The notes: generated by a model not told the origin, from the sequence alone. A stretch of 64,000 nucleotides of DNA from Leadbetterella sp964423865 (GCA_964423865.1 CAYRGN010000014.1:14627-78626); one strand, 5' to 3'. Counted from the first letter of the stretch, positions 42,780 to 53,501 are shown. A program made the numbers and translations.

Positions 42780-45700
42780 ATGTTGTTAAAACTCTATCCA
42801 GTCATTAAGGGCGGAAAAGTCGGAAAAGGTTTCCTGTCCCTGCTTTTCTCTCTCCTGCTGATCCAGACCTCCTTTGCCCAGGAAAAGAGAATTACCGGAA
42901 AAGTTACAGACGATAACGGAGAGGGACTTCCGGGAGTAACTATTACAGTAAAAAACCAGGCAAAAGGTACTTTCTCAAATGAAAACGGGGAATTCTCCCT
43001 GGGTGTAAATCCCAATGACATCCTCGTCTTTTCCATGGTTGGCTACCTCAACACGGAATACACCGTCTCCGCGTCCCAAACATCCATTACCGTTCGTATG
43101 AGTGCCAATCAGACCTCTCTTGACGAAATAATCGTAGTGGGCTACGGAACCATGCGCAAAAGAGATGTTACGGGTTCTATTGTGTCAGTCAGTGAAGAAG
43201 CTTTGCGGGAAGTACCGGTACCTAACCTTCAACAGGCACTAGTGGGAAGGGCGGCAGGCCTGGAGATCAACCAGGTGGGTAATCAACCCGGCGCCGGCGC
43301 CCAGATCAGGATTCGGGGCGTAAGGTCGATCAGCGGGTCCAATGAACCCCTCTTTGTCATAGACGGTATACCGTTTGAAGGTACCCTGAATGACATTAAC
43401 CCTGATGAAATAGCTTCGGTAGACATCCTCAAAGATGCCTCCGCCACCGCCATCTACGGTTCAAGAGGAGCGAACGGTGTAGTGCTGGTCACCACCAAAA
43501 AAGGAAAAAGCGGAGAATCGAGGCTTTCCTATAACGGCTATTATGGTGTAGGAACCCCTTCTTACAAATATCCTGTTCTCAATGCCGATGAGTTCCGGGT
43601 AATGCGTGACCTCTCTACCTGGACCGAAGGCTACGGGCCTGACGAGCGGGAAGGAATAGCGACCGGAAGAAACACTGACTGGCAGGGTCTGATCTACCAG
43701 AACTCTTACCGTACGGACCATAACCTGAACATTTCAGGGGGCGCCAACGGCAACTCTTTCTCTCTCGGAGGAGGATATTATAAGGAAAATACCCTGATGC
43801 CGGGAGAAGATTTTACCCGTTACTCCCTCAGAGCCAGTATTGACACAAAAGTAGGAAACCGTATCAAGGTGGGCCTAACCACCCAAAACTCGGTGAGCAT
43901 TGCCAACGGCTCTCAGTTTGTTTCCGGAAGCGCTATTTATAACTTACTTGCGCTGAACCCACTCTTATCTCCGTATAATGCGGACGGCAGCCTCAATTAT
44001 GTTCCCTGGGATAACAGCCTCGACGGAGGCAACCCACCCTCCAGTGGCTATACGCCCCTCCTCCTGAAAGAAGGTGCTAAAAACTGGGACGACAGGGTAC
44101 GGAGGTTGAGAACTTTCAACTCACTTTATGCCGAGTACAGAATTCTTGACGGGTTGACATACCGGATTAATCTGGGACTGAACTACGCGCAGCAATTCGG
44201 CGGACAGTTCAGGCCGGCAGACCGGCCCGATGCCCCCAGTTACTTCCGGGTGGGCCAGGGCAATATTGCCCGGGTAAGTAACGGCGAAACCTGGGGTTAT
44301 ACCGTGGAAAACCTTTTGTTCTATGATAAAACCATTCGCAACGACCACCGGATAGGATTTACCGGACTCTTTGGAGTACAGGAAAGCCAGTCGTTTGACA
44401 ATTTTGTCCAAAAGCAGAATATCACGGAAGATTTTGTGAGTTTCTATAACCTGGCGCTTTCCTCACCCATTGATGCCTCCAATACCGGTCTGGGTGGAGG
44501 AGAAACCCGCTGGGGGCTGCTGTCCTACATGGCCAGGTTGAACTATGCTTTTCGTGACAAATACGTTCTGACCTTCACGTACCGTCGCGACGGGTCTTCA
44601 AGACTGGCACCGGGCAACCAATGGTTTGATTACCCCGCTGTTTCGGCTGGCTGGACCGTTAGCGACGAGAGTTTCTTAAGGAACAATACCGTCCTCAACC
44701 ACCTGAAACTTCGGACAGGATGGGGACTTACCTCCAACCAGTCTATCAACCCTTATGCATCCAAAGGACTGGTAAATAACTCCAACGGACTGCCCACAGG
44801 TGGCGATATCGGAGCCGCAGGGGGAATTATCCGCTATAATTTCGGCCCGACCATCGTAACGGGTTATGATGTGGTTACCCTACCTAACCCCAACCTTTCC
44901 TGGGAGTTTACCAGCACGGTCAACGTAGGTATTGACTTCGGGCTTTTCAATGACCGGCTTACGGGTAGCCTCGACATTTACAACTCTAAAACCGACAAGA
45001 TTCTTTATAATGTAAACCTGCCTGTTACCTCGGGTATCGCCGGAGCATTTACGACCAATATCGGTGAAATGTCAAACAAAGGGTTTGAGCTGACGCTTTC
45101 TTCCCTGAATTACCGGTCGCCCAAAGGCTTTACCTGGAGTACCGACTTCAATATTTTTAAGAATACCAACAAACTGCTCAAGTTAAGTAACGAAGTAGAC
45201 CGGGAAATCGGAAGTCAGCTTTTTGTGGGGTACTCCATGACCTCCATCTATGATTACAAAAAGCTGGGGATATGGCAGATAGATGAGGCGGCAGAAGCAG
45301 CAGCCCTGGGTTCGGTTCCCGGCCAGATCAAGCTGGCCGACCTTAGTGGTCCTGACGGTGTTCCCGACGGGAAAATAGATGCTGACTTTGACCGGACCAT
45401 CATAGGCAACATGGACGCCAATTTTCAGGGCGGACTTACCAACCGGTTTTCCTACAAAGGTTTTGATTTGGGTTTTGTGATGCACGGTCGGTTTGGAGGA
45501 CTACTCCTTAGCCAGATCCACGGACCGGGGGCGTCGTACATCTCCCAGCTGAGTGGAAGAAGAAATTCTATAAAAGTAGATTTCTGGACACCCACCAATC
45601 CTACCAACTGGTTCCCTCAGCCCGCCGGCGAACACGCTTCCCTTTCGTCGCAACCTGACGGCTGGAGAACCCTGGGCTACTACGACGCCAGCTTCGTGCG

Positions 45701-45986
45701 TCTCCGGAGTATCAATCTTGGGTATACCTTCAGTAATACCCTCATTCAAAAAGCCGGATTGCAAAATGCACGCCTCTTTCTTACAGCAGATAATGTCGCC
45801 CTGCTATGGTCTCCTTTCTATAGCCAAACCGGAATTGACCCCCAGGCTACTGCCGCAGGCGAAAGAGGGGTGGGCGGATCTTATGGCAACATAAGGCAAA
45901 ATACGGCCGGAAACGGAGCCCTGGTAGTGACACTCGGAACCCCTCCCAGACGTACATTCACCTTTGGTCTTAACATTACACTTTAA
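42780..45986 (+). CDS. SusC-like TonB-dependent transporter of the xylan locus
   Basis: 1068 aa outer-membrane transporter. Signal peptide ending TSFAQ, carboxypeptidase D-like domain (RITGKVTDDNGEGLPGVTITVKN), plug with the SusC signature (LKDASATAIYGSRGANGVVLVTTKKG), barrel ending in FTFGLNITL. No FecR-interacting N-terminal extension is visible, consistent with LacI rather than anti-sigma control. Expected cargo is xylo-oligosaccharides, inferred from the locus. The susD partner starts 14 nt downstream. Confidence 0.95.
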   Translation: MLLKLYPVIKGGKVGKGFLSLLFSLLLIQTSFAQEKRITGKVTDDNGEGLPGVTITVKNQAKGTFSNENGEFSLGVNPNDILVFSMVGYLNTEYTVSASQTSITVRMSANQTSLDEIIVVGYGTMRKRDVTGSIVSVSEEALREVPVPNLQQALVGRAAGLEINQVGNQPGAGAQIRIRGVRSISGSNEPLFVIDGIPFEGTLNDINPDEIASVDILKDASATAIYGSRGANGVVLVTTKKGKSGESRLSYNGYYGVGTPSYKYPVLNADEFRVMRDLSTWTEGYGPDEREGIATGRNTDWQGLIYQNSYRTDHNLNISGGANGNSFSLGGGYYKENTLMPGEDFTRYSLRASIDTKVGNRIKVGLTTQNSVSIANGSQFVSGSAIYNLLALNPLLSPYNADGSLNYVPWDNSLDGGNPPSSGYTPLLLKEGAKNWDDRVRRLRTFNSLYAEYRILDGLTYRINLGLNYAQQFGGQFRPADRPDAPSYFRVGQGNIARVSNGETWGYTVENLLFYDKTIRNDHRIGFTGLFGVQESQSFDNFVQKQNITEDFVSFYNLALSSPIDASNTGLGGGETRWGLLSYMARLNYAFRDKYVLTFTYRRDGSSRLAPGNQWFDYPAVSAGWTVSDESFLRNNTVLNHLKLRTGWGLTSNQSINPYASKGLVNNSNGLPTGGDIGAAGGIIRYNFGPTIVTGYDVVTLPNPNLSWEFTSTVNVGIDFGLFNDRLTGSLDIYNSKTDKILYNVNLPVTSGIAGAFTTNIGEMSNKGFELTLSSLNYRSPKGFTWSTDFNIFKNTNKLLKLSNEVDREIGSQLFVGYSMTSIYDYKKLGIWQIDEAAEAAALGSVPGQIKLADLSGPDGVPDGKIDADFDRTIIGNMDANFQGGLTNRFSYKGFDLGFVMHGRFGGLLLSQIHGPGASYISQLSGRRNSIKVDFWTPTNPTNWFPQPAGEHASLSSQPDGWRTLGYYDASFVRLRSINLGYTFSNTLIQKAGLQNARLFLTADNVALLWSPFYSQTGIDPQATAAGERGVGGSYGNIRQNTAGNGALVVTLGTPPRRTFTFGLNITL

Positions 45987-46000
45987 ACCTGCCGAAAAAC

Positions 46001-47806
46001 ATGAAATCGTTCAATAAGTTATTAATATCCGTTTTTACCTTGACTCTTCTTGTGACGCCCGGGTGTACCGACATACTGGAAGAACGACCTTATACGGTTT
46101 TTTCAACAGATTACTTTAAAACTCCCGAAGGACTACAGGCCGGTATTGCTTCTCTTTACTCCGGTTTCCGTTATCTCTTCGGGCCGGAAGGAGCCGTAGG
46201 AATGGGCGTGGCCGGTACCGATGAGTGGACCATGGGCGACCAGGCCCGCGCGGGAGCCGCCGGTGATATGACCGCCATGTGCAATTACTCACTTGGACCT
46301 ACAACAGGTGCCCTTCTTACGCCCTGGAACCGTAGCTTCAGTAACATAAACCTTGCCAACGGGTTGCTGACCTTTGCTTTGGAAGCTCCGATTTCAGAAG
46401 CGGAACGTAACGTAGCCCTTGGCGAAATCCGCTTCCTGAGAGCCTTGTATTACCTCAACCTCGTTCAATATTTCGGGGCGGTGCCGGTAGACCTCGGCGC
46501 TGGCGAACTCCAGTTTAACCAGTCTCCTTTCCAGGGCTTTAACCGCCTCCCGATAGAAGATATATTTGCGAAAGACTACGAAGCCATCATTGATGACCTC
46601 ACTTTTGCCACTCAAAACCTGCCGGAGCAGCGACCTGTCGGAGCATTCCGCCTTTCCAAAGCAGCCGCATTTCACCTGCTGTCCAAAGCATACATCCATC
46701 GCGGGTACTCTTCAGCAGCTCAATCCAGCGACTTTCAGAAAGCCTACGATGCCGCTATGGAAGTCATCAACAACCAGGGAAGATACGGTACGGCTCTTCA
46801 AACCTATTATGCGGATATCCATGCCCCCGGCAACGATTATAATAGTGAGGTCCTGTTTTCCATTGAACGGGTACCCGGTAATTATGCCGCCAGCGAAGTG
46901 CCCGATCCTCAGGGCATCGGCGGCACCAAGGGAATGGATGCTTCCAACGACTTCGGCGGCGATTATACCGCAATAAGATCACCACTTAAAACCTCAGCCA
47001 CCCAACCTGCCGGTGACAGAACCGTGCTGTATGGCCGGCCCATCAGAAGATTCTGCCCCACGCCCTGGTTATTCGAAACTGCATTCGCAGACAAAACCAA
47101 TGACAGCCGGTACGAGGGTACTTTCCGTACCGTATATATTGCTTCCCGGACAGGTGGCGGCTTTACAGCGGATGTGGATACTGCCTTTGTGATGGCATTG
47201 ACCAACCGCCAGGCCGACTCCCTCAATGCACTTCCCAAACCCTACCGTGTAATTGCACCCAGGGAGTTTTACCTGATCGGCGGTTCCATCAACGGCTCCG
47301 CTACAGAAGGCACATCCAACATGTACCCTTCGCTAAGCAAATATGAGGACCCGGAAAAAGGGGTTCCCAACTACCCTGGCGCCCGGCCGTTTCCGGTAGC
47401 CAAACTGGCTGAAACTTACCTCCTGGCAGCAGAAGCGGCCTTTAAAATGGGGAACGGTAGCGAGGCAGTTAATCTCATCAATATACTGAAAAGAAGGGCG
47501 GTAAACCGCCCCGGCCTGAGCGAAGCCCAACGGGAAGCCCGTTATAATAACATCCGGCTTACCTCTACCGGGCAGGTAACCCTGGATTTTATACTGGATG
47601 AGCGTACAAGAGAACTTTGCGGAGAAAGTAACCGCTGGCCCGACCTGGCGGTGAGAGGAAAACTGATAGAAAGGGTGAAGTTATTAAACCCGGATGCCTC
47701 CGGAACCATTACGGCCGGCAAACATGAACTAAGGCCCATTCCTCAGTCCCAACTGGACCGTGTAGCCGAAGCCGGAACGCACAAGTATCAAAACCCTAAT
47801 TATTAA
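46001..47806 (+). CDS. SusD-like lipoprotein of the xylan locus
   Basis: 601 aa. Lipobox VTPGC near residue 22. SusD/RagB features: NINLANGLLTFALEAPISEAERNVALGEIRFLRALYYLNLVQYFG, the PVAKLAETYLLAAEAAFKMG helix, and ILDERTRELCGESNRWPDLAV near the C-terminus. It binds xylan chains at the outer membrane and caps the SusC channel. It is coupled on both sides (14 nt from susC, 19 nt to the GH10 gene). Confidence 0.95.
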   Translation: MKSFNKLLISVFTLTLLVTPGCTDILEERPYTVFSTDYFKTPEGLQAGIASLYSGFRYLFGPEGAVGMGVAGTDEWTMGDQARAGAAGDMTAMCNYSLGPTTGALLTPWNRSFSNINLANGLLTFALEAPISEAERNVALGEIRFLRALYYLNLVQYFGAVPVDLGAGELQFNQSPFQGFNRLPIEDIFAKDYEAIIDDLTFATQNLPEQRPVGAFRLSKAAAFHLLSKAYIHRGYSSAAQSSDFQKAYDAAMEVINNQGRYGTALQTYYADIHAPGNDYNSEVLFSIERVPGNYAASEVPDPQGIGGTKGMDASNDFGGDYTAIRSPLKTSATQPAGDRTVLYGRPIRRFCPTPWLFETAFADKTNDSRYEGTFRTVYIASRTGGGFTADVDTAFVMALTNRQADSLNALPKPYRVIAPREFYLIGGSINGSATEGTSNMYPSLSKYEDPEKGVPNYPGARPFPVAKLAETYLLAAEAAFKMGNGSEAVNLINILKRRAVNRPGLSEAQREARYNNIRLTSTGQVTLDFILDERTRELCGESNRWPDLAVRGKLIERVKLLNPDASGTITAGKHELRPIPQSQLDRVAEAGTHKYQNPNY

Positions 47807-47825
47807 ACTTTCTTAAAATACCCAG

Positions 47826-49892
47826 ATGATGAAGAAATATTCAAAATATATGCCGGTACTTCTCTCGATCCCGCTACTGCTGGGATCCTGTAAAGACGAA
47901 CTGACCACAGGAGTACTGCGGGAAGGAGATTACGGAGACCGTACGGCCGGGCTCAAAGATGCTTTTAATATCCCGATAGGAACGGCCATTGATTTTACAC
48001 CTTTCACCACCAATGCTGCCTATCTTAATGTGGCCAAATCGGATTTCGATATGGTGACCTTCGGGTACCAGATGAAGCACGGTGCCATAGTGAAAGATGA
48101 CGGAAGCTTTGACTTTTCCAGAACAGATCAGCTGGCCGACATAGCCACCCAAAACGGTCTTGACATTTTTGGCCACACCCTGGTCTGGCACCAGAATCAG
48201 AATGCCTCCTACCTGTCATCACTTACGGCCGGAAGCAACGAACCTGAAGTGGTCAATCTGGCCACTAACGGCGGATTTGAAAACGGTCTTACCGGCTGGA
48301 GCACCTATAATGCCCAGAACGGTGCTACGGTGACCGCCGGTTCGGGGGCTAACGAGGTAAGAACAGGAAACGGTTCCATGAAGATCGTCAACCCCCAGGA
48401 CAACCCGGGCGGTGAATGGCGCGTGCAGATCGCCAGTGACCCCATAGAAACGGTGGTGGGCCGTACCTACCACGCTACATTTTGGGTGAAGTCGGCTACC
48501 GCCGGCGGATCAGGAAGACTTTCCACTCAGCCGTCAGCCATGTACCAGGGCGGCTGGGCCACTTCGACCGACTGGACGCCCATCACTTGGATCTTTACCG
48601 CCAATGAGCCCCAGACCCGGATCCTTTTCGATATGGGATTGATAGGGAACACCTATTATATCGATGACTTCAAAGTATTTGACCCCGACGCTCCCGCACC
48701 CGATCCTCTCCTGACCAACGGCGGATTTGAGGATGGCCCGGCCAACCTGCCGTCGGACTGGTCGGTGTTTAATGCTCAGAACGGCGCCGCGGTATCGGCA
48801 GGCTCCGGTGCTGCAGAAGTACGTACCGGAACCCGTTCCTTAAAGATCGTTAACCCCCAGGATAACCCCGGCGGACAATGGCGCGTGCAGATCGCCAGCG
48901 CACCGTTTAAAACCACGGTAGGCACAGACTACCGTGTAACCCTGTGGGTTAAATCGACCGCAGCCGGCGGATCGGGAAGGATGTCGACCCAGCCTTCGGC
49001 CCTTTACCAGGGCGACTGGACCACCTCTACTGACTGGTCACCCGTTACCTGGATATTTACCGCCAATGAACCCGAGACCCGTATTCTGCTGGATATGGGC
49101 CTGATGGGCAACACCTACTTTATCGATGATATGGAAGTGGTAGATAACTCCGTGGCACCGCCTACCTCAGGAGCTGATCTGGCAGAGAAAGTAGACGAAG
49201 CAATGAAAGCCTTCATCTCGGCTTCGGTAACGCGCTATAAAGGCGTGGTAAAGGCCTGGGATGTGGTCAATGAACCGATGGTAGAATCGGGCGCTTTGCG
49301 AACCAATGCCAATACTACGGTGCCCTCAGGTGCAACAGATATTTTCTTCTGGTCGCAATACCTCGGCAGAGATTATGCCCTCAAGGCATTTAAGTATGCC
49401 CAAGAAGCTGACCCCAGTGCTCAGCTGTTTATCAATGAATACAACCTGGAATCCAGTCCTGCCAAACTTGATTCGCTGATTGCCTTTGTCAACGAACTCA
49501 AAGGGAAAGGCGCCAAAATAGATGGTATCGGAACACAAATGCATGTACTCCTGAGTACTCCCCGTGCCGGAATAGACAATATGTTCCAAAAACTGGCTGC
49601 CACAGGCCTTCTGATCCGGGTATCGGAACTGGATGTACGGGTGAACCCCAACAGCAAGCAGGGATTTGAACTGACCCCCCAGTTCGAAGGATACCAGGCA
49701 GAGATGTACGAATATATTATCCGGTCTTATCTGAAGCATATACCCCAGAGCCAACAACATGGCATTACCATCTGGGGGATATCCGATGACACGAGTTGGC
49801 TGTATAGAAACGGATCTGATTTCCCCCTTCTGTACCATGCCGATTTCTCGAAAAAAGCAGCTTACGGAGGTGTTTTGAAAGCTGTGAAATAA
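47826..49892 (+). CDS. GH10 endo-xylanase with two CBM4_9-type modules inserted in the catalytic domain
   Basis: 688 aa surface lipoprotein (lipobox LLGSC). The GH10 barrel begins with FNIPIGTAIDFTP and HGAIVKDDGSFDFSRTDQL...FGHTLVWHQNQ, then is interrupted at about residue 145. Two similar modules follow (starting NLATNGGFENGLTGW and LLTNGGFEDGPANLPSDW), each of 140-150 residues and closely alike, like CBM4_9/CBM22 modules. The barrel resumes near residue 455. Catalytic Glu483 is in WDVVNEP and nucleophile Glu601 in VSELDV. The same insertion plan occurs in GH10 enzymes of gut Bacteroides xylan loci. Confidence 0.93.
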   Translation: MMKKYSKYMPVLLSIPLLLGSCKDELTTGVLREGDYGDRTAGLKDAFNIPIGTAIDFTPFTTNAAYLNVAKSDFDMVTFGYQMKHGAIVKDDGSFDFSRTDQLADIATQNGLDIFGHTLVWHQNQNASYLSSLTAGSNEPEVVNLATNGGFENGLTGWSTYNAQNGATVTAGSGANEVRTGNGSMKIVNPQDNPGGEWRVQIASDPIETVVGRTYHATFWVKSATAGGSGRLSTQPSAMYQGGWATSTDWTPITWIFTANEPQTRILFDMGLIGNTYYIDDFKVFDPDAPAPDPLLTNGGFEDGPANLPSDWSVFNAQNGAAVSAGSGAAEVRTGTRSLKIVNPQDNPGGQWRVQIASAPFKTTVGTDYRVTLWVKSTAAGGSGRMSTQPSALYQGDWTTSTDWSPVTWIFTANEPETRILLDMGLMGNTYFIDDMEVVDNSVAPPTSGADLAEKVDEAMKAFISASVTRYKGVVKAWDVVNEPMVESGALRTNANTTVPSGATDIFFWSQYLGRDYALKAFKYAQEADPSAQLFINEYNLESSPAKLDSLIAFVNELKGKGAKIDGIGTQMHVLLSTPRAGIDNMFQKLAATGLLIRVSELDVRVNPNSKQGFELTPQFEGYQAEMYEYIIRSYLKHIPQSQQHGITIWGISDDTSWLYRNGSDFPLLYHADFSKKAAYGGVLKAVK

Positions 49893-49911
49893 CGCTTTTC
49901 GGGATGACGAA

Positions 49912-50109
49912 TTGATAAGTGCCCATCTCCCGGCTACGCACGATGTGACCATTGGCAGCTATACCTGCCGGTTCAAGCGTAGCCGGGATGCGGCTACAGG
50001 GCGGGCAATAATCCGAAACTTCCCGGTAAAAGCCGTTGAAGCACGCTTATCAGTACCTTCTGCGGAGGACCCGCTTTCAGAAACCCTTTGGGAAAATCAA
50101 TTAAAATAA
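49912..50109 (+). other. Intergenic stretch with inverted repeat and a doubtful 65-codon frame
   Basis: The 266-nt gap between the GH10 gene and uxuA. CCCGGCTACGC (49929-49939) and GCGTAGCCGGG (49977-49987) form an 11-bp perfect inverted repeat. An open frame runs through it and ends with VKAVEARLSVPSAEDPLSETLWENQLK. The second half looks protein-like and might be the tail of a lost gene, but I do not recognise it. The start region overlaps the inverted repeat. Confidence 0.3.
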
Positions 50110-50158
50110 GATGATCTGGTCACCGTTTTGATCGATCTTTAGGAAAAAATAAATTCAG

Positions 50159-51364
50159 ATGATCACCCGACACGCTATGCGTTGGTATGGCCCCAAAGAT
50201 CCGGTCAGCCTGATGGACATCCGTCAGTGCGGTGCCACACAGGTGGTGTCAGCCCTGCATCATATTCCGGTGGGGGAAGTCTGGCCCCGGGAGGAAATCC
50301 TTCGTTACAAAAAAAATATCGAGGCCGGAAATGACACGCACACCCCGCTTTACTGGGAGGTGGTAGAGAGCCTCCCCGTACACGAAGACATCAAAAAGGG
50401 CTTGGCCGGGAGAGAAAAATGGATCGCCGATTATAAGAAATCTTTAGAAAACCTGGCCGCCTGCGGCATCACTACCGTATGTTATAATTTTATGCCGGTG
50501 CTGGACTGGTCACGCACGCAAACACGCCACGTGATGCCCGATGGGGGTGAAGCACTACGTTTCGACTGGCTGGAGTTTGCTGTTTTTGACCTGCATATCC
50601 TACAGCGCCCCGGTGCCGCTGAAGAGTATTCCCCGGAACTGGTAGCTGCCGCCGCAGAATGGGTCACATCCGCTACTACCCAAGAGCTTCAGCGGATTTC
50701 CAGCCAGGTGCTACTGGGGCTTCCGGGATCCGATGAAGCCTTTGAACTGGATACATTCCAACAGTTGCTGGACCACTACAAAGACATTAACGACGGGCAA
50801 CTGCGCGAAAACCTGTATTACTTTATCCGGGAAGTAGCCCCTCACGCCCAGGAACTTGGCCTTAAACTGGCCATTCACCCGGACGATCCCCCCTTCCCCC
50901 TCCTGGGACTTCCCCGTGTGGTGAGTACGGAAAAAGACCTGGAGCAACTGCTGAATGCCTGCGATACCGAAGCCAACGGACTTACTTTCTGTACCGGTTC
51001 ACTGGGGGTGAGAGAAGACAATGATGTACCTGCCATGGCGGCCCGCTTTGCTTCCCGCATTCATTTTCTGCATCTTCGTACCACCAAAAGAGAAAATACC
51101 CGCTTCGGAAGTTTTCATGAAGCGCGGCACCTCGAAGGCGATGTGAACATGTTTCAGGTACTTTCTGCCATAAAGGCCGAGCATGACCGCAGAAAAAGTG
51201 CTGGCAGAACGGACTATCGGATACCCATGCGGCCCGATCACGGCCATACTATCCTGGACGATCTCCACAAAAAAACCTATCCCGGTTATACGGCCATCGG
51301 GCGCTTAAAAGGTTTGGCCGAATTAAGAGGAATAGAATATGCATTAACCCAGGCTTCAACATGA
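50159..51364 (+). CDS. uxuA: Mannonate dehydratase
   Basis: Converts D-mannonate to 2-keto-3-deoxygluconate in the cytoplasm. 401 aa, TIM barrel. Family blocks: MRWYGPKDPVSLMDIRQCGATQVVSALHHIPVGEVW at the start, VCYNFMPVLDW, KLAIHPDDPPFPLLGLPRVV, FCTGSLGVREDNDVP, and RIHFLHLRTTKRE. It overlaps the GH67 gene by 4 nt (ATGA at 51361), so it is translationally coupled with the enzyme that releases glucuronate. Confidence 0.96.
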   Translation: MITRHAMRWYGPKDPVSLMDIRQCGATQVVSALHHIPVGEVWPREEILRYKKNIEAGNDTHTPLYWEVVESLPVHEDIKKGLAGREKWIADYKKSLENLAACGITTVCYNFMPVLDWSRTQTRHVMPDGGEALRFDWLEFAVFDLHILQRPGAAEEYSPELVAAAAEWVTSATTQELQRISSQVLLGLPGSDEAFELDTFQQLLDHYKDINDGQLRENLYYFIREVAPHAQELGLKLAIHPDDPPFPLLGLPRVVSTEKDLEQLLNACDTEANGLTFCTGSLGVREDNDVPAMAARFASRIHFLHLRTTKRENTRFGSFHEARHLEGDVNMFQVLSAIKAEHDRRKSAGRTDYRIPMRPDHGHTILDDLHKKTYPGYTAIGRLKGLAELRGIEYALTQAST

Positions 51365-53469
51365 AATATATATCCCTTCTGCGAAAAGTGGCCTCCTTAC
51401 TGCTCCTGTTCATTATTACCCTGCCCGCCCGGGCCGATGACGGCTATTCTTTATGGTTAAAATATAGCAAAATTACTGATAATAAACAGCAAAAATACTA
51501 CTCTTCCCGCTTAAAAACGATCTACGCAGATACCCGGGACCCTTCGGTGAAAGTAGCCGTGGAAGAGCTTCAGTCTGCCGTGAAAAGTCTGCTGGGTTTT
51601 ACACCCGCCTTAAAAGCGCCGGGAAGCGGCAACCGGGGAATTGTCCTTAACGTGGAGGAAACCACCCCGGAGGTGAACGAAGAGGGCTACCGGGTATCGG
51701 TTTCTGGCCAGAGCATTCGTATTGAGGCCAAAACGGGGAAAGGTATACTTTATGGGGTATTCCATCTCCTGAAAAGTATGCAAACCGGGGAGGATCCGGC
51801 CATTACCTCTTCGCCCCATATCCGCCTCCGTTTACTGAATCACTGGGACAACCACAACGGCACTATTGAGCGGGGGTATGCGGGCATGTCGCTCTGGAAA
51901 TGGTATGAATTGCCTGAGCGCATCGACCCGCGGTACATCGACTACGCCCGGGCGAATGCCTCCATCGGCATCAACGGTACGGTAATTAACAACGTCAACG
52001 CCAGCGCCCGCTTCCTCACCCCGGAATACCTCGGGAAGGTCAAAGCCCTGGCCGATGTTTTCCGTCCGTACGGCATAAAAGTATATATGTCTGTCAACTT
52101 CGCTTCTCCGAAAATTCTCGGCGCAACAGAAGATGCCGACCCGCTCCGACCGGAAGTCAGAGCGTGGTGGGCCGACAAAGCACGGGAAATTTATGAACTC
52201 ATTCCTGATTTTGGCGGCTTCCTGGTGAAAGCCAACTCGGAAGGAGAACCCGGCCCTATGGACTACGGCAGAACCCACGTAGACGGTGCCAATATGCTGG
52301 CCGAAGCCGTGCAGCCTTACGGCGGCATTGTGATGTGGCGCGCCTTTGTTTACGCCTTTGATCCCCAAGGAGACCGCTTCAAGGCCGCATACGAAGAATT
52401 CAAGCCTTTTGACGGCAAGTTCAAAGACAATGTCATTATCCAGGTCAAAAACGGGCCTATCGATTTTATGCCTCGTGAGCCGGTGTCGCCCCTTTTTAGC
52501 GCCATGAAAAAAACGCCGGTTTCCATGGAATTTCAACTCACCCAGGAATACCTGGGCTGGGCAACGCACTGGGTATATGAAGCCCCGCTCTTCCACGAAT
52601 GTCTTTCTACCGATACCTACGCCAGGGGGGAAGGGTCTACCGTAGCCCAAATTGTGCGGGGCGAGACCTTCGGCTATCGCCTTACCGCCATGGCAGGCGT
52701 AGCGAATACCGGATCAGACCGTAACTGGACCGGCCACCCGATGGCGCAGGCCAACTGGTACGCCCTGGGTCGCCTGGCCTGGGATACGGACATCTCCTCC
52801 GAAAAAATTGCAGAAGAATGGGTAAAACAATCCCTGACGCGTAGCCCGGAAGCGGTACATACCATCACCCGAAGTATGCTGAATTCCAGGGAAATTTATG
52901 TGAACTACACCTCCCCCTTCGGTCTGCACCATGTGATGGGCGAAGGCCACCACTTCGGACCGGAGCCTTGGGTGGAAAACGCACCCCGCCCCGACTGGAC
53001 CGCCCTGTATTATCACCGGGCCGATGAAAAAGGCATAGGCTTCGACCGCACCGCCCAAGGCAGCAACGCCCTGGCCCAATACCCCGAAAGACTGGCCCGG
53101 GTGTATGCCGATGAAGAGACATGCCCTCCACCCTTTCTCCTCTGGTTTCATCATGTGGCCTGGGATAAGAAACTCGGAGACGGCAAGATCTTTTGGAACG
53201 AGTTTGTACGACATTTTTACGATGGCGCGGAACAGGTTAGGGGACTACAATCGGAATGGGCGTCTGTCAAAGACCATGTTCCCCCCGGAATCTTCCGGAA
53301 TGTGGAAGCCAGGCTAAACACCCAGTACAAAGAAGCGCTCTGGTGGCGCGACGCCTGCGTACTGTATTTCCAGTCGTTTAGCAAAATGCCGGTACCGCCT
53401 CCTTACCAAGCACCGGAAAGAACGTTAGAAGAAGTAAAAAAAATAGTAGATACGTATCATATAAGATAA
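51361..53469 (+). CDS. GH67 alpha-glucuronidase
   Basis: 702 aa with a signal peptide (LLLLFIITLPARAD), so periplasmic. GH67 removes (methyl)glucuronate from the non-reducing-end xylose of xylo-oligosaccharides. Family blocks: DGYSLWLKYSKI, RLLNHWDNHNGTIERGYAG, VKANSEGEPGPMDYGRTHVDGANMLAEAV (acidic residues of the active site), and GLHHVMGEGHHFGPEPW. The length is typical (Cellvibrio and Geobacillus enzymes are about 680-730 aa). It is coupled to uxuA. Confidence 0.95.
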   Translation: MKYISLLRKVASLLLLFIITLPARADDGYSLWLKYSKITDNKQQKYYSSRLKTIYADTRDPSVKVAVEELQSAVKSLLGFTPALKAPGSGNRGIVLNVEETTPEVNEEGYRVSVSGQSIRIEAKTGKGILYGVFHLLKSMQTGEDPAITSSPHIRLRLLNHWDNHNGTIERGYAGMSLWKWYELPERIDPRYIDYARANASIGINGTVINNVNASARFLTPEYLGKVKALADVFRPYGIKVYMSVNFASPKILGATEDADPLRPEVRAWWADKAREIYELIPDFGGFLVKANSEGEPGPMDYGRTHVDGANMLAEAVQPYGGIVMWRAFVYAFDPQGDRFKAAYEEFKPFDGKFKDNVIIQVKNGPIDFMPREPVSPLFSAMKKTPVSMEFQLTQEYLGWATHWVYEAPLFHECLSTDTYARGEGSTVAQIVRGETFGYRLTAMAGVANTGSDRNWTGHPMAQANWYALGRLAWDTDISSEKIAEEWVKQSLTRSPEAVHTITRSMLNSREIYVNYTSPFGLHHVMGEGHHFGPEPWVENAPRPDWTALYYHRADEKGIGFDRTAQGSNALAQYPERLARVYADEETCPPPFLLWFHHVAWDKKLGDGKIFWNEFVRHFYDGAEQVRGLQSEWASVKDHVPPGIFRNVEARLNTQYKEALWWRDACVLYFQSFSKMPVPPPYQAPERTLEEVKKIVDTYHIR

Positions 53470-53501
53470 TAAAGCTATGCGCGGTGAGCTGCTTAGAAAT
53501 A

